Position numbers and translations under genes: made by a program
Shown: in pieces, positions 1 through 11,635 of the stretch
How positions within the stretch are numbered: position 1 is the stretch's first letter
Layout of the letters: each line of letters starts with the position of its first letter
The notes under the pieces: generated by a model
The model's input: only the letters and a program-made list of their open reading frames with translations
Databases searched by the model: none
What the model was told of the DNA's origin: nothing
Origin: Paraplanobispora takensis
GTDB taxonomy: Bacteria > Actinomycetota > Actinomycetes > Streptosporangiales > Streptosporangiaceae
Assembly: GCF_016863195.1 (NCBI RefSeq)
Contig: NZ_BOOK01000010.1
Location: 1-64,000 of the forward strand
DNA: 64,000 bases
Direction: 5' to 3'

Positions 1-92
1 CACCGGCCGGCCGCACCCCGCCGTGTGCGGTCACGTCACCGGCCGGCCGCACCCCGCCGTGTGCGGTCACGTCACCGGCCGGCCGCACCCCG
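1..92. repeat. 36-bp tandem repeat, about 2.5 copies
   Basis: Two identical 36-bp units (1-36 and 37-72) and a partial third (73-92) lie just downstream of the stop codon of the acyl-CoA dehydrogenase on the minus strand. Each unit contains the self-complementary core CCGGCCGG. The array probably continues to the left of the window. It may act as a transcription terminator or be a minisatellite; no coding function is visible. Confidence 0.85.
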
Positions 93-107
93 TCATGGGC
101 CCTGGCC

Positions 108-1253
108 TCACAGGCCGAGGTCCCGGCCGATGATCTCGCGCATGATCTCGTTGGATCCGGCCCAGATGCGGGTCACCCGGGCGTCCATCCAGGCGCGGGC
201 CACGCGGTACTCCTTCATGTAGCCGTAGCCGCCGAACAGCTGGACGCAGGCGTCCAGCACCTCGTTCTGCACCTCCGAGGTCCACATCTTGGCCTTGGCC
301 GCGTCGACCGCGCTCAGCTCGCGCCCGGTGTGGGCCGCGATGCACTGGTCCAGGAACGCCTGGGAGACCTCGACCTTGGTGACCAGGTCGGCCAGGACGA
401 ACTTGTTGTGCTGGAAGGAGCCGACCGGCTGGCCGAACGCCTTGCGCTCCTTGACGTAGACCAGCGTCTCGGCCAGCACCGCGGCCGCGTGCGCCAGGTT
501 CGCCACCGCCGAGCCGAGCCGCTCCTGCGGGAGCCGCTCCATCATCGCGATGAAGCCCCGGTCGATCTCGCCGATCACGTTCTCCCCGGGGACGCGCACG
601 TTCTCGAAGAACAGTTCGGCGGTGTCGGCCTCGGGCTGGCCCACCTTGTCCAGCTTGCGGCCCCGGGTGAAGCCCTCCATCCCGGTCTCCACCGCGAACA
701 GCGTGATGCCCTTGGCCCTCTTCTCCGGGCTGGTCCGGGCGGCGACCACCACCAGGTCGGCGCAGTAGCCGTTGGTGATGAAGGTCTTGGACCCGTTGAC
801 GACCCAGTCGGAACCGTCGCGGACCGCGGTGGTGCGCAGCGCGGCCAGGTCGGAGCCGCCGCTCGGCTCGGTCATGCCGATGGCCGTGATCATCTCGCCG
901 GAGCAGAAGCGGGGCAGCCAGCGCTTCTTCTGCTCCTCGGTGGTCAGCTCGACCAGGTACGGCGCGACCACGTCGTAGTGGATGCCGAAACTGGAGGACA
1001 GGGCCGCGCTCTGCCCGGACAGTTCCTCACCCAGCACCGCGTTGAAGCGGTAGTCGCCGGCCGCGCTGCCGCCGTACTCCTCCGGCACCTCCAGCCCGAG
1101 GAAACCCTGGCGGCCGGCCTCCAGCCACACGTCGCGGTCGATCAGCCGGTTCTCGATGAACTCCTCGGCACGCGGCGCCACCGAGCGGGAGAGGAACTCC
1201 CGGACGGACTCGCGGAAGGCCTCGTGGTCGGGGCCGTAAACGGTTCGCTTCAT
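108..1253 (-). CDS. Acyl-CoA dehydrogenase (LCAD/IVD-like)
   Basis: 381-aa FAD-dependent acyl-CoA dehydrogenase of normal family length, beginning MKRTVYGPDHEAFRE. It contains the family motif AIGMTEPSGGSD in the middle domain and the C-terminal block GGYGYMKEYRVARAWMDAR. The last helix reads IWAGSNEIMRE, so the medium/short-chain catalytic Glu position holds Ala. A Glu in LPQERLG (helix G) fits the long-chain/isovaleryl type of active site. The ATG at 1253 is chosen because homology starts there; the longer open frame upstream is not coding. The gene would oxidise an acyl-CoA with electrons going to ETF. A TetR-like operator lies immediately upstream, suggesting repression relieved by an acyl-CoA ligand. 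The exact substrate is unknown. Confidence 0.93.
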   Translation of the reverse strand: MKRTVYGPDHEAFRESVREFLSRSVAPRAEEFIENRLIDRDVWLEAGRQGFLGLEVPEEYGGSAAGDYRFNAVLGEELSGQSAALSSSFGIHYDVVAPYLVELTTEEQKKRWLPRFCSGEMITAIGMTEPSGGSDLAALRTTAVRDGSDWVVNGSKTFITNGYCADLVVVAARTSPEKRAKGITLFAVETGMEGFTRGRKLDKVGQPEADTAELFFENVRVPGENVIGEIDRGFIAMMERLPQERLGSAVANLAHAAAVLAETLVYVKERKAFGQPVGSFQHNKFVLADLVTKVEVSQAFLDQCIAAHTGRELSAVDAAKAKMWTSEVQNEVLDACVQLFGGYGYMKEYRVARAWMDARVTRIWAGSNEIMREIIGRDLGL

Positions 1254-1264
1254 GACATGTGAAT

Positions 1265-1282
1265 ATACCGACCGGTTGGTAT
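1265..1282. promoter_or_regulatory. TetR-family-like operator
   Basis: The 18-bp sequence ATACCGACCGGTTGGTAT is an inverted repeat with one mismatched base pair per half-site, centred 20 bp upstream of the acyl-CoA dehydrogenase start. ACCGACCGGT-type sites are typical of TetR-family repressors controlling acyl-CoA genes in actinobacteria. No TetR gene lies nearby, so the regulator is likely encoded elsewhere. Confidence 0.7.
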
Positions 1283-1380
1283 CTCCCGCGGAGGGGACCA
1301 TCCGCTTTGCTTCTGGTTGAATGAATCTTGAGACGACACACCGGCCGCGCCGGGGGCCGCGGCCTTCCTCGGGGAGACGT

Positions 1381-3996
1381 ATGCGCGGGTCACCGCACGT
1401 GCCCGACCACGACGACGCCGACCGGCTGCCGCAACCGCGCAGGCGCCCGATCTCGCTGGCGGCGCCCGCGGCGGCCGGCCTGGCCGCCGCCGCGGCCAGC
1501 ATCATGGCGACCTCGCTGGACGTGTGGGACCTGCCCGTCCCGGCCAAGCTCGCCATCACGGTCTTCGCCGGCGTCCTGGTCGGCGTGCTCACCTGGGCCA
1601 CGACGGACCGGCGGGCGGTGGCCGCCGGGGGCGTGCCGGAGGGGACCTGGCGGGCGCCCGACCAGTGGCCGCCGACGCCCGCGCACTTCACCGGCCGCGC
1701 CGAGGCGCTGGCCGAGCTGCGCGAGGTCTTCGACGGGCACCGCAGGAACCAGAGCCGGGACGGCGGCTCGCCCCTGATCGTCTCGGTGTACGGCAGAGGC
1801 GGCGTCGGCAAGTCCATGCTGATGACCAGGTTCGGCCACGAGATCGCCGGCCGGTTCCCCGACGGGCGGCTCTACGCCGACCTGCGCGGTGCGGTGGACG
1901 CACCGATCCGGCCCGAGGAGGTGCTGACCGGCTTCCTGCGGGCGCTGGGCGTGCGGCTCACCACCGACCCCGGAGGCCTGGACGAGCTGCGCAACCTCTG
2001 GCTGACCTGGACCAAGGGCAAGCGCATCCTGATCGGCCTGGACAACGCCGAGCACGGCGACCAGGTCAAGGACCTCATCCCGGCCGAGCCCGGATGCACG
2101 GTGATGATCACCTCGCGGCACCCGCTGTTCCTGCTCAACACCTACGACAAGCGGCTCGCGGTGTTCGGCGAGGCGCAGAGCCTGGAGCTGCTGGCCCGGC
2201 TGGCCGGGGACGAGCGCGTCGCCTCGGAGCTGGAGTCCGCCCGGGAGATCGTCCAGATGTGCGACCACCTGCCGCTGGCCATCAGCATCTGCGGCGGGCG
2301 CCTGGCCACGCGCGAGAACTGGTCGCTGCGCGAGATGGCCGACCGGCTCAGGGACGAGCGCCGCCGCCTGGACCAGCTCGAACTCGCACCCAGCCTGGAC
2401 AAGAGCGTGCGCGCCTCCCTCCAGCTCAGCTACGACGCCTGCACCGGCATCCAGCGCCGGCTGCTGCGCCGGCTCAGCCTGCTGACCGCCCCCGACGTGC
2501 CCGGCTGGGCGGCCGGCGAGCTGCTGGGCACCTCCGAGCTGGACGGCGCCGACCAGCTGGAGGCGCTCATCGACACCCAGCTCGCCGAGTGCTCGGGCGT
2601 CGACTTCGCCGGCGCCATGCGCTACCGGCTGCACGACCTGGTGCGGATCTTCGCCCGCGAGCTGGCCGGTTCCTACGACGCCGACGGCTCCGGCCGGGCA
2701 GCCATCGAGCGGGTGCTGTCCGGCTACCGTCGCAGGGGCGAGGCCGCGGCGATGGCGCGCTGGCCGCAGGACTGGGGGCGCAGCGGCCGCGGCGGCGACC
2801 ACTCGTCGGTGGTGCGGGGCCAGGCGTCGGCGGCCGACTGGCTCAACGCCGAGCGGCTGACCGTGGTCGCCATGATCGGCGAGGCGCGGAACCTGGAGCT
2901 GTGGGAGCCGGCCTGGGGCCTGGGCCGGGCGTTCTGCTCGCTGTGCCACTCGCTGCGCGCCTACTGGTCCGACTGGCGGGCGGTCGCCGAGATCGTGTGC
3001 GAGGCGGCGGAGCACATGGACGACCGGCGGGCGCTGGGCATCGCGCTGCTGGACCGGGCGGCCGTGACCGGCGGGCAGGGCAGCCACCAGAGCGCCCGCG
3101 AGGACGCCGAGCGGGCGCTGGCCGTCTTCACCGAGCTGGGGGAGGCGTGGTGGGCCGCGCGGGCGATGCGCACGGTCGGCATGACGCTCTTCAGCGACGG
3201 CAGCCTCGACCGGGCGCAGGGCTATCTCATCGACGCGATCGCCTCCTTCAAGAGCGAGGAGGACCGGTGGTGGTCGGCCAGGACCCAGCGCAACCTGGCC
3301 GAGCTCAGGCTCGCCCAGCGCAGGCCCGATGAGGCGAGGGAACTGCTGGAGGAGGCCCTGCGGGTCTTCGAGCACGACCGCAACCGCTACTCCGAGGCGC
3401 AGACCCTGCGCGCCTACGGCGAGGTGCTCGGCGCGACCGCGCGGAGCCTGCAGGAGCGGGGAGAGCTGCGGGCCGCCCAGGACCACTTCACCCGGGCGGG
3501 GTTCAGCCTGGACCGCGCCGCGGAGATGTTCCGGCTGCGGGGCGAGGAGTGGGAGGTGGCCCGGTGCCTGCGCGCCGCCGGAGAGGTCGGCGACCCGGCC
3601 AACCGGCTCAACGAGCTGAAGTACGTTCGGCAGGCCGCCGAGCTGCTGGGCAAGCTGGGCGACTCGTGGGGCGTGGCCAGGGCCGAGCTGTCGGCCGGGC
3701 GGGTGCACTCCAGGGCCGGCAGGGCCCTGGAGGCCGAGGAAACGCTGCGGCGGGCCGTACGGGCCTTCGAGGACCTCGGCGACCGGTGGTGGATGGCCCG
3801 GTGCCTGCGCTATCTGGGCGAGGTGCACCTGGAGGCCGGTGAGGGCGAGGCCGCGCTCCTGCCGCTCGGCCGCGCCCTGGACATCTACCGCAGTCTCGGC
3901 AACCAGTCGGGCATGGGCCGTACCCTGGAACTCCTGCGCCGGGCCAGGGAGGACGGCACCCCCGCCCCCAAGCCGCCACGCGGCACCCCGGAGTGA
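1381..3996 (+). CDS. Membrane-anchored STAND (NB-ARC) ATPase with TPR repeats
   Basis: 871 aa from the ATG at 1381, preferred because GGGGAGA precedes it; an earlier in-frame ATG at 1321 lacks a ribosome-binding site. Two hydrophobic segments (about residues 20-43 and 53-72) suggest membrane anchoring. An NB-ARC-like NTPase follows, with P-loop GRGGVGKS near residue 138, Walker B LIGLDNAEHG, TSRHPL and the CDHLPLAI motif. The C-terminal half is helical TPR-like repeats, with several units containing RWWSAR, RWWMAR or AWWAAR. No effector domain (protease, HTH or nuclease) is recognisable. Such proteins act as signal-transduction or regulatory scaffolds; the specific role is unknown. The gene is divergent from the acyl-CoA dehydrogenase. 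Confidence 0.85.
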   Translation: MRGSPHVPDHDDADRLPQPRRRPISLAAPAAAGLAAAAASIMATSLDVWDLPVPAKLAITVFAGVLVGVLTWATTDRRAVAAGGVPEGTWRAPDQWPPTPAHFTGRAEALAELREVFDGHRRNQSRDGGSPLIVSVYGRGGVGKSMLMTRFGHEIAGRFPDGRLYADLRGAVDAPIRPEEVLTGFLRALGVRLTTDPGGLDELRNLWLTWTKGKRILIGLDNAEHGDQVKDLIPAEPGCTVMITSRHPLFLLNTYDKRLAVFGEAQSLELLARLAGDERVASELESAREIVQMCDHLPLAISICGGRLATRENWSLREMADRLRDERRRLDQLELAPSLDKSVRASLQLSYDACTGIQRRLLRRLSLLTAPDVPGWAAGELLGTSELDGADQLEALIDTQLAECSGVDFAGAMRYRLHDLVRIFARELAGSYDADGSGRAAIERVLSGYRRRGEAAAMARWPQDWGRSGRGGDHSSVVRGQASAADWLNAERLTVVAMIGEARNLELWEPAWGLGRAFCSLCHSLRAYWSDWRAVAEIVCEAAEHMDDRRALGIALLDRAAVTGGQGSHQSAREDAERALAVFTELGEAWWAARAMRTVGMTLFSDGSLDRAQGYLIDAIASFKSEEDRWWSARTQRNLAELRLAQRRPDEARELLEEALRVFEHDRNRYSEAQTLRAYGEVLGATARSLQERGELRAAQDHFTRAGFSLDRAAEMFRLRGEEWEVARCLRAAGEVGDPANRLNELKYVRQAAELLGKLGDSWGVARAELSAGRVHSRAGRALEAEETLRRAVRAFEDLGDRWWMARCLRYLGEVHLEAGEGEAALLPLGRALDIYRSLGNQSGMGRTLELLRRAREDGTPAPKPPRGTPE

Positions 3997-4100
3997 CCGG
4001 CCGGGTGTCACGTCCGGGACCGCTGCTCGTACGGTGCCGGCCGGGTGGCGCCGTCCGGCCCGGGCGGGTCACCGTACGCAGGGTCGCGGAACGGGAGGGA

Positions 4101-4976
4101 TCACCGGCCGCCGGAGTCCATCAGGTACCCCGCGGCCCGGCGGGCGTCCTCCATGCTCTCCAGGAACAGCTCTCTGATCCGCCGGGCCTGGCCGGTCAGC
4201 TCCTGCAGCTGCGGGATGGCCAGCGCGTCCCCCGTGGTGTCGGCGACCAGCTGCTCGTACTGCGGCGTCCGCTCGGCCAGCAGCTCCAGCTGCCGGTAGG
4301 AGTGGTAGACCGCGTCGGCCCTGCGCACCTGGGCGGCGTACTCCTCCATCGCCTCGATCCGCCGGATCAGCGAGGTCCTGGCCGTCTCCAGCGCCTTGGA
4401 GTAGGGGACGAAGGCCTCGGCCACCTCGGGCGGCGGCGTATTGGGGACGATCCGCAGATACTCCGCCCGCAGGGACGAGAGCCGGACCAGTTTCGTGGCG
4501 ATCTGCCAGGTCTGGTCGGGCAGCGTCACCGCGTTGTCGATCGTGTCGAGCAGGGCCGCGCGGTTGACGCGGGACTCGAGCACCGTCTCGGCGGCGTCCT
4601 GCGCGCGGCGCAGCAGCGCGCCGCACTCCGCGTCGAGGTCCTCGGGCAGGATGAACCGGTTGGCGTGGTCGATGGCGACCCGCATCCGGCGCCGTTCCTG
4701 CCGGGGCCCGGGATCGGCGGCCAGCCGCTGGACGCCGGAGAAGACGCCGATCAGGATCAGCATCGCGAGCATGACGGTGAAGTTGGTGACTATCCAGATC
4801 AGCCCCATGGAGCCCGCGACCGAGAAGACCTTGACCGGGTCGGGGCCCCGGGCGGAGGGGATGTCCCCCATCCGGACCGCCCGGAGCGTCTCGGGACTGG
4901 CGCGCAGCACCGAGGAGACCGAGTCGGGCAGGGCGGGGTCGACGATCAGACTCGGGGGACGGCTCTGCGGGTCCAC
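4101..4976 (-). CDS. Hypothetical single-pass membrane protein
   Basis: 291 aa with a good ribosome-binding site (GAGGAGG) ahead of the ATG. The N-terminal ~60 residues are soluble. One strong transmembrane segment (about 57-80, GLIWIVTNFTVMLAMLILIG) follows, then a mostly charged helical domain of ~200 residues. I recognise no family. It converges with the STAND ATPase and diverges from the phosphatase gene. A topology with the long helical part in the cytoplasm is likely because the residues after the membrane segment are rich in Arg. Confidence 0.8.
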   Translation of the reverse strand: MDPQSRPPSLIVDPALPDSVSSVLRASPETLRAVRMGDIPSARGPDPVKVFSVAGSMGLIWIVTNFTVMLAMLILIGVFSGVQRLAADPGPRQERRRMRVAIDHANRFILPEDLDAECGALLRRAQDAAETVLESRVNRAALLDTIDNAVTLPDQTWQIATKLVRLSSLRAEYLRIVPNTPPPEVAEAFVPYSKALETARTSLIRRIEAMEEYAAQVRRADAVYHSYRQLELLAERTPQYEQLVADTTGDALAIPQLQELTGQARRIRELFLESMEDARRAAGYLMDSGGR

Positions 4977-5120
4977 ATGACCTCCTCACGAAGAGGCGTC
5001 GCCAAGTGCTTCCACTTTTCACCATCATGAGCGTTTTAGAATAATTTAGGACGCGAGATGGCAAACATCGGTATTTGCGGTAATACGTCCCGCTGTTAAC
5101 TGTGTAGCCATATATCGATG

Positions 5121-5136
5121 TATAGACTCCTTCGTG
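5121..5136 (+). promoter_or_regulatory. Probable leaderless promoter of the phosphatase gene
   Basis: A TATAGA -10-like hexamer (5121-5126) sits seven bases before the GTG at 5134, and no Shine-Dalgarno sequence is present. This arrangement is typical of leaderless actinobacterial transcripts starting at the initiation codon. The surrounding 5030-5130 segment is unusually AT-rich and probably holds both divergent promoters. Confidence 0.5.
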
Positions 5137-5934
5137 ATGAACGACTTCACGCGCTGGATAGATCTGGAAGGCGCCGTCAACGTGCGCGACCTCGGCGGGC
5201 TCGCCACGGTGGACGGCGGGACCACCTCATTCGGCCGGATCTACCGGTCGGACAATCTTCAGGGCCTGAGCGGACGCGACGTCGAGCGCCTGGTCTTCGA
5301 ACTCAAACTCCGCCACGTCGTCGACCTCCGCTCCGGACCCGAGGTCTCCCTGGAGGGCCCCGGCCCGCTCACCCGCATCCCCGAGGTGAGCATCCACCAC
5401 CACACGCTCTTCGCCGAGGGCGGCAAGTACACCGACGTCGACGCCGACACGATCGACGCCGACCGGGTGCTGCCCTGGCAGAGCCGCGAGGAGGAGGACC
5501 TGGCCGAGCTGCGGGTCACCGGCTTCTACTACGCCTACCTGCGCGACCGTCCCGACTCGGTGCTGGCGGCCCTGCGGGCCATGGCCCGCGACGACGGCGC
5601 GTCCATCGTGCACTGCGCGGCGGGCAAGGACCGCACCGGCGTGCTGTGCGCCCTGGCCCTGGAGGTCGCCGGCGCCACCCGGGAGGCCATCGTCGAGGAC
5701 TACGCGGCCACCGGCGAGCGCATCGAGGACATCCTGGCCCGCCTGCGGGCCAGCGACACCTACCGCGAGGACCTCGACACCCGCTCGCCCGACGAGCACC
5801 GCCCGCGGCGGGAGTACATCGAGAGGTTCCTGCAGGTGCTGGACGACCGCTTCGGCGGCCCGCTGGCATGGCTCGCCGAGCAGGGCTGGACCGACGAGGA
5901 CACCCGCGCCATGCGCTCCCGCCTGCGCGACTAG
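5134..5934 (+). CDS. Tyrosine-protein phosphatase (Y_phosphatase3 family)
   Basis: 266 aa from GTG 5134 (the adjacent ATG at 5137 gives one residue fewer). The signature Cys161-AAGKD-Arg167 in IVHCAAGKDRTGVL is the CX5R loop of the cysteine-dependent phosphatases. The N-terminal VNVRDLGG motif and the conserved FGRIYRSDNL strand are typical of the bacterial MptpB/IphP-like tyrosine/lipid phosphatases. Length is normal. There is no signal peptide, so it acts in the cytoplasm. It is a single gene with its own promoter. The substrate (phosphoprotein or phosphoinositide) is not shown by the sequence. Confidence 0.9.
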   Translation: MMNDFTRWIDLEGAVNVRDLGGLATVDGGTTSFGRIYRSDNLQGLSGRDVERLVFELKLRHVVDLRSGPEVSLEGPGPLTRIPEVSIHHHTLFAEGGKYTDVDADTIDADRVLPWQSREEEDLAELRVTGFYYAYLRDRPDSVLAALRAMARDDGASIVHCAAGKDRTGVLCALALEVAGATREAIVEDYAATGERIEDILARLRASDTYREDLDTRSPDEHRPRREYIERFLQVLDDRFGGPLAWLAEQGWTDEDTRAMRSRLRD

Positions 5935-6041
5935 AGGAGCAGGCCCTGAGGTCTGAGGCTTGAGATCCGAGGCTGAAAGCGGGTACGGCGGCGCGCGGTG
6001 AGACGGGTGCCGCCGTACCCGTGGGCACCTCCGTGGCAGGG

Positions 6042-6066
6042 CGGGTGCCGCCCACCCGGCTGCGCC
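6042..6066. repeat. REP-like GC-rich repeat, copy A
   Basis: This 25-bp stretch (GGGTGCCGCCCACCCGGCTG core) recurs with few changes at 19401-19426, and a partial copy lies at 19362-19379. It can fold into a short hairpin (GGGTG/CACCC). Both locations are intergenic, consistent with a dispersed extragenic repeat. Confidence 0.45.
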
Positions 6067-6208
6067 GCCCGCCGGCCTGCCGGAAGATGCTTGTCCGGCG
6101 TGCCGGCTCGACGTCCGTTTTCCGCCAGCGCCCCCTTCGGCCGATCACGCACACTTGATCTCGTCTCCCGCGCTCACTGCAGCGACTCCAACCCCAGAGG
6201 GCGAATCC

Positions 6209-6853
6209 ATGCACAAGGTCCGCGACCTGAAGGTGTTGTACTTCGGCACGCCGGTCGTACTGATCAGCTCCCGCAACCCCGACGGCAGCGCCAACCTCGC
6301 GCCGATGTCCTCAGCGTGGTGGCTGGGCCAGTCCTGCATGCTCGGTCTGGGCGACTCCGCCCAGACCACGGCCAACCTGCGCCGAGAACGAGAATGCGTG
6401 CTGAACCTGGCGCCGTCGTCGCTTGTCGACGCGGTCGACCGGCTGGCCATGACCACCGGCGCACCCGTCGTACCGCGGCACAAGGCGGAGATGGGCTACC
6501 GCTACGAGCCGCGCAAGTTCGCGGCCGCGGCACTGACCGAACAACCCTCGGAGCTGGTCGCCCCGCCGCGCGTCCTGGAGTGCCCGATCCAGCTGGAGTG
6601 CGAGGTGGTGGCCGCGCATCCGTTCGCCGATCACAACGCGAGTGCCACCGCATTCCACGTTACGGTCCGCCGCGCCCATGTCGACGACGAGCTCATCATC
6701 CCGGGGACGCGCTATGTCGACCCGATCGCCTGGGACCCGCTCATCATGAAGTTCTGCGAGTTCTTCGGCGACGCGCGCAACGTCCGTTCGTCCCGGCTCG
6801 CCGCAGGCTGGCGGATGCCGCACGATCTGCGGACCCCGGCCGCATTCTCCTAG
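6209..6853 (+). CDS. Flavin reductase-like / FMN-binding split-barrel protein
   Basis: 214 aa; ATG 6209 chosen for the AGAGG eight bases upstream. The N-terminal half (VLISSRNPDGSANLAPMSSAWWLG) matches the FMN-binding split barrel of flavoredoxin/DIM6-NTAB proteins. These bind FMN and reduce flavins or serve as small electron carriers, but some members only share the fold. No partner oxygenase is adjacent. The upstream 250 bp hold a REP-like repeat and no recognised gene. Confidence 0.78.
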   Translation: MHKVRDLKVLYFGTPVVLISSRNPDGSANLAPMSSAWWLGQSCMLGLGDSAQTTANLRRERECVLNLAPSSLVDAVDRLAMTTGAPVVPRHKAEMGYRYEPRKFAAAALTEQPSELVAPPRVLECPIQLECEVVAAHPFADHNASATAFHVTVRRAHVDDELIIPGTRYVDPIAWDPLIMKFCEFFGDARNVRSSRLAAGWRMPHDLRTPAAFS

Positions 6854-6927
6854 TACTCCGGTGACACTTTGAGATCATGGCGGGCGGCACCCGGCCTGCC
6901 GCGGACGCATCTCACGGAACGGGCGTT

Positions 6928-8639
6928 TCACCCGGTACGCATCGCCGAGGCGGAGATCTCCCAGAAGCCGGCGTAGCGGCCGCCGCGGCGCAGCAGCTCG
7001 TCGTGGCCGCCCTCCTCCACGATCCGGCCGCCGTCCAGGAAGACGACGCGGTCGGCGCGCCGGACGGTCCGCATGCGGTGCGCCACCATCACCACCGTCC
7101 GGCCCGCCATCAGGCGCTCGATGCCGTCGTGGACGGCCGCCTCGTTCACCGGGTCCAGCGCGGAGGTCACCTCGTCCAGCAGCACGACGGGCGCGTCCTT
7201 CAGCAGCGCCCGCGCGATGGAGACACGCTGGCGTTCACCGCCCGACAGCAGCGCGCCGCCCTCGCCGACGTCGGCCGCCCATCCGCCGGGCAGCCGCCCG
7301 ATCACCTCCTCCAGCCGCGCCGCGGTCGCCGCCGCCCGTACCTCGGCCTCGGAGGCGCCGGGACGGCCGAGACGGACGTTCTCCTCGATGGTGCCGTCGA
7401 AGAGATAGACGTCCTGGAAGACGATGGCGATCTGCGCCATCAGAACCTCGGTGCTGACGGCGCGCACGTCCACCCCTCCCACGCGCACCGCGCCCGCGTC
7501 CACGTCGTGGAAGCGCGCGAGCAACTGCAGCAGTGTGCTCTTGCCCGCACCCGACGGCCCGACGACGGCGAGCCGCTGTCCCTGCGGTACGGACAACGAC
7601 AGGTCGTCGATCACCGTACGGCCGCCGTGCCGGAAGGTGACGGAGGCGAACTCCAGGTCGTGGCGGACCGGCCGGACCGGCTCGCGGGGTTCCGGCAGCG
7701 GCTCGGCGCGCAGCACCGTGTCGAGTCTGTCCAGCTCGGAGCGCGCGCCGCGCAGTTTGCCGCCGATGTCCGACAGCGACAGCAGCGGGTCGGCGCAGCG
7801 GGCCGCGAGCACCAGGATCGTCAGAACCTCCGCCGCCCCGATGCTCCCGCCGAGCGCGAGATAGGCACCCAGGGCCAGTACCACGGTGAAGACCGCCTGC
7901 ACCGTGAGCGTCAGGCCCACCGCGCCGGGCAGCGTCGCCAGCACGGTACGGCGGGACGCGCGCCGGAGCTCGCGCAGCGAGTCGTCGAGCAGCTCGAAGC
8001 GTTCGCCGCTCCGGCCGCCGGCCCGCAGCACCGGCTGGGCCTGGAGGAATTCGACGACCCGCCCGGTGGCCTCCTTGTCGCGCTCGTGGCCCTCGGCGTC
8101 GGCGGCGGCCGTCGAGCGTGCCGTCCGGATCTGGATCACCGCCACGACGGGGGCGGCGGCCAGGGCGGCCAGCCCCAGTCGCCAGTCGAAGGCGAGCATC
8201 ACCACCACGATCGTCAGGGGAGTCACCAGGGCGGCGATGAACGGCGCCAGCAGATGCGCCATGATGCTCATCGCCCGCAGGAGACCCTGGCCGGCCATGA
8301 CGGACACCTCGCCGACCCGGCCGGCGCCGTACCAGCCGATGGGCAGCCGGGCCAGATGCTCGCCGAGCCGGTGATACATGCCCCGCAACATCGTGGTCCC
8401 CACGCGCATGCCGGACAGGTCGCTGACATAGCGCAGTACGGCGTAGCCCGCGACCGCGGCCCCGAACGCGACCAGCCACGGCCCGGCGTCCGCGGGCGTG
8501 TCCCCGAGCAGCGCCCGCAGCACCGGGACCAGCAGGGCATAGGACAGGCCCTCGGCCGTCGCGGTGATCGTCATGAGGATCACGGTGCGACGCAGCGTCC
8601 GGGCGTACTCGGGTCCCAGCACGCGCAGCAGCATTCGGA

Positions 8640-8643
<4 letters not shown>
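6928..8643 (-). CDS. ABC half-transporter, exporter fold (IrtB-like)
   Basis: 571 aa: an N-terminal six-helix ABC exporter membrane domain (about residues 1-300) and a C-terminal ATPase with Walker A GPSGAGKST, signature LLSGGERQ, Walker B VVLLDEVTSALD and a switch His in VAHRM. It starts with an ATGA overlap with the preceding ABC gene, so the two half-transporters are translationally coupled and likely form a heterodimer. In actinobacteria such pairs include the IrtAB/YbtPQ siderophore importers and drug or lipid exporters. The flanking esterase mildly favours a siderophore role, which is inference. Confidence 0.9.
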
Positions 8644-10621
<1,978 letters not shown>

Positions 10622-10625
<4 letters not shown>

Positions 10626-11518
10626 TCGGCCAGGGCCCGGCGCAGTGCGGCGCCGAGCTCCGCGAGCTGCCGCTGCGACACCTCGGCGGACAGGATCGCC
10701 TGCGACCCGTGGAAGGTGCCGGGCCACTGGTGCAGCTCGACCGACACGCCCGCCTGCAGCATCCGCAGCGCGTAGAGGATGTCCTCGTCGCGGTTCGGGC
10801 ACAGCTCGGCGGTGGCGATGTAGGCGGGGGGCAGGCCGGACAGGTCCTCGGCCCGCGCCGGGGCGGCGTACGGAGAGGCGGGTTCAGAGCCCAGATAGTG
10901 CCGCCACGACTCGGCGACCTTGTCGCGGTTCACCCAGGGGGTGTCGGTGAAGTTCTGCGCCGACCACGTCTCCTGCCGGTCGTCGAGCTCGGGCTGGTTG
11001 AGCAGCTGGAAGCGGATCGGCGGACCCTGCCGGTCGCGCGCCCGCAGCGCCGTCGCGGCCGCGAGCCCCGCGCCGGCGCTGTGACCGCCGACCGCGATCC
11101 GCTCCGGGCCGACGCCGAGCTCGGCCGCGTGCTCGGCCGTCCAGGTCAGGACGGCGTAGGCGTCGTCCAGGGCGGCGGGGAAGCGGTTCTCGGGGGCCAG
11201 CCGGTAGGCCACCGAGATCACCACCGCGCCGCAGGCGCCCGCGAGCCGGGCGGCCCACGGGTGCTCGGTGTCGAGGTCGCCCATGACGAACCCGCCGCCG
11301 TGCAGCCAGATGACGGCGCCCTGCGCCTGGTACGGGCGGTAGATCCGCACCATCACGTCCGGATCGGCGGGCACCGTGCGGTCCTCGATCTCGATCCCCG
11401 TGGTGTCCGGCGCGGGCACCGCGGCGGCCAGCTCGGCGAACTTCTTGCGCTGGATGATCGGGTCGGTCAGGTCGGCCTGGGGGAACAGCGGGACGAACGC
11501 TTCAAGTTCGGGATCCAT
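10622..11518 (-). CDS. Alpha/beta hydrolase, HSL-type esterase
   Basis: 298 aa. The oxyanion-hole motif HGGGF and nucleophile elbow GHSAG identify the hormone-sensitive-lipase family (alpha/beta hydrolase fold 3). A C-terminal GTFHGS supplies the catalytic His. Start at ATG 11518 is favoured by GTGAGG nine bases upstream; ATG 11527 is possible. No signal peptide, so cytoplasmic. It is the first gene of an operon with the two ABC half-transporters, coupled by a 4-bp overlap. It may hydrolyse an imported ester substrate (for example a siderophore) or detoxify one; the substrate is unknown. Confidence 0.9.
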
Positions 11519-11635
11519 GCCGGACATCCTCACCGCCGCCGCCCTGCGGATCATCCGCCATCCGTCGGGCATCCGGTGCCGATCACGCACCGATCGTTGC
11601 CCGCCTCCCCGCCCGCAAGGGCCTATCCTCCTGCC

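Noticed and set aside
1254-1817. N-terminal extension of the acyl-CoA dehydrogenase
   Set aside because: It overlaps the divergent STAND gene on the other strand and the TetR-like operator, and has no homology to the family.
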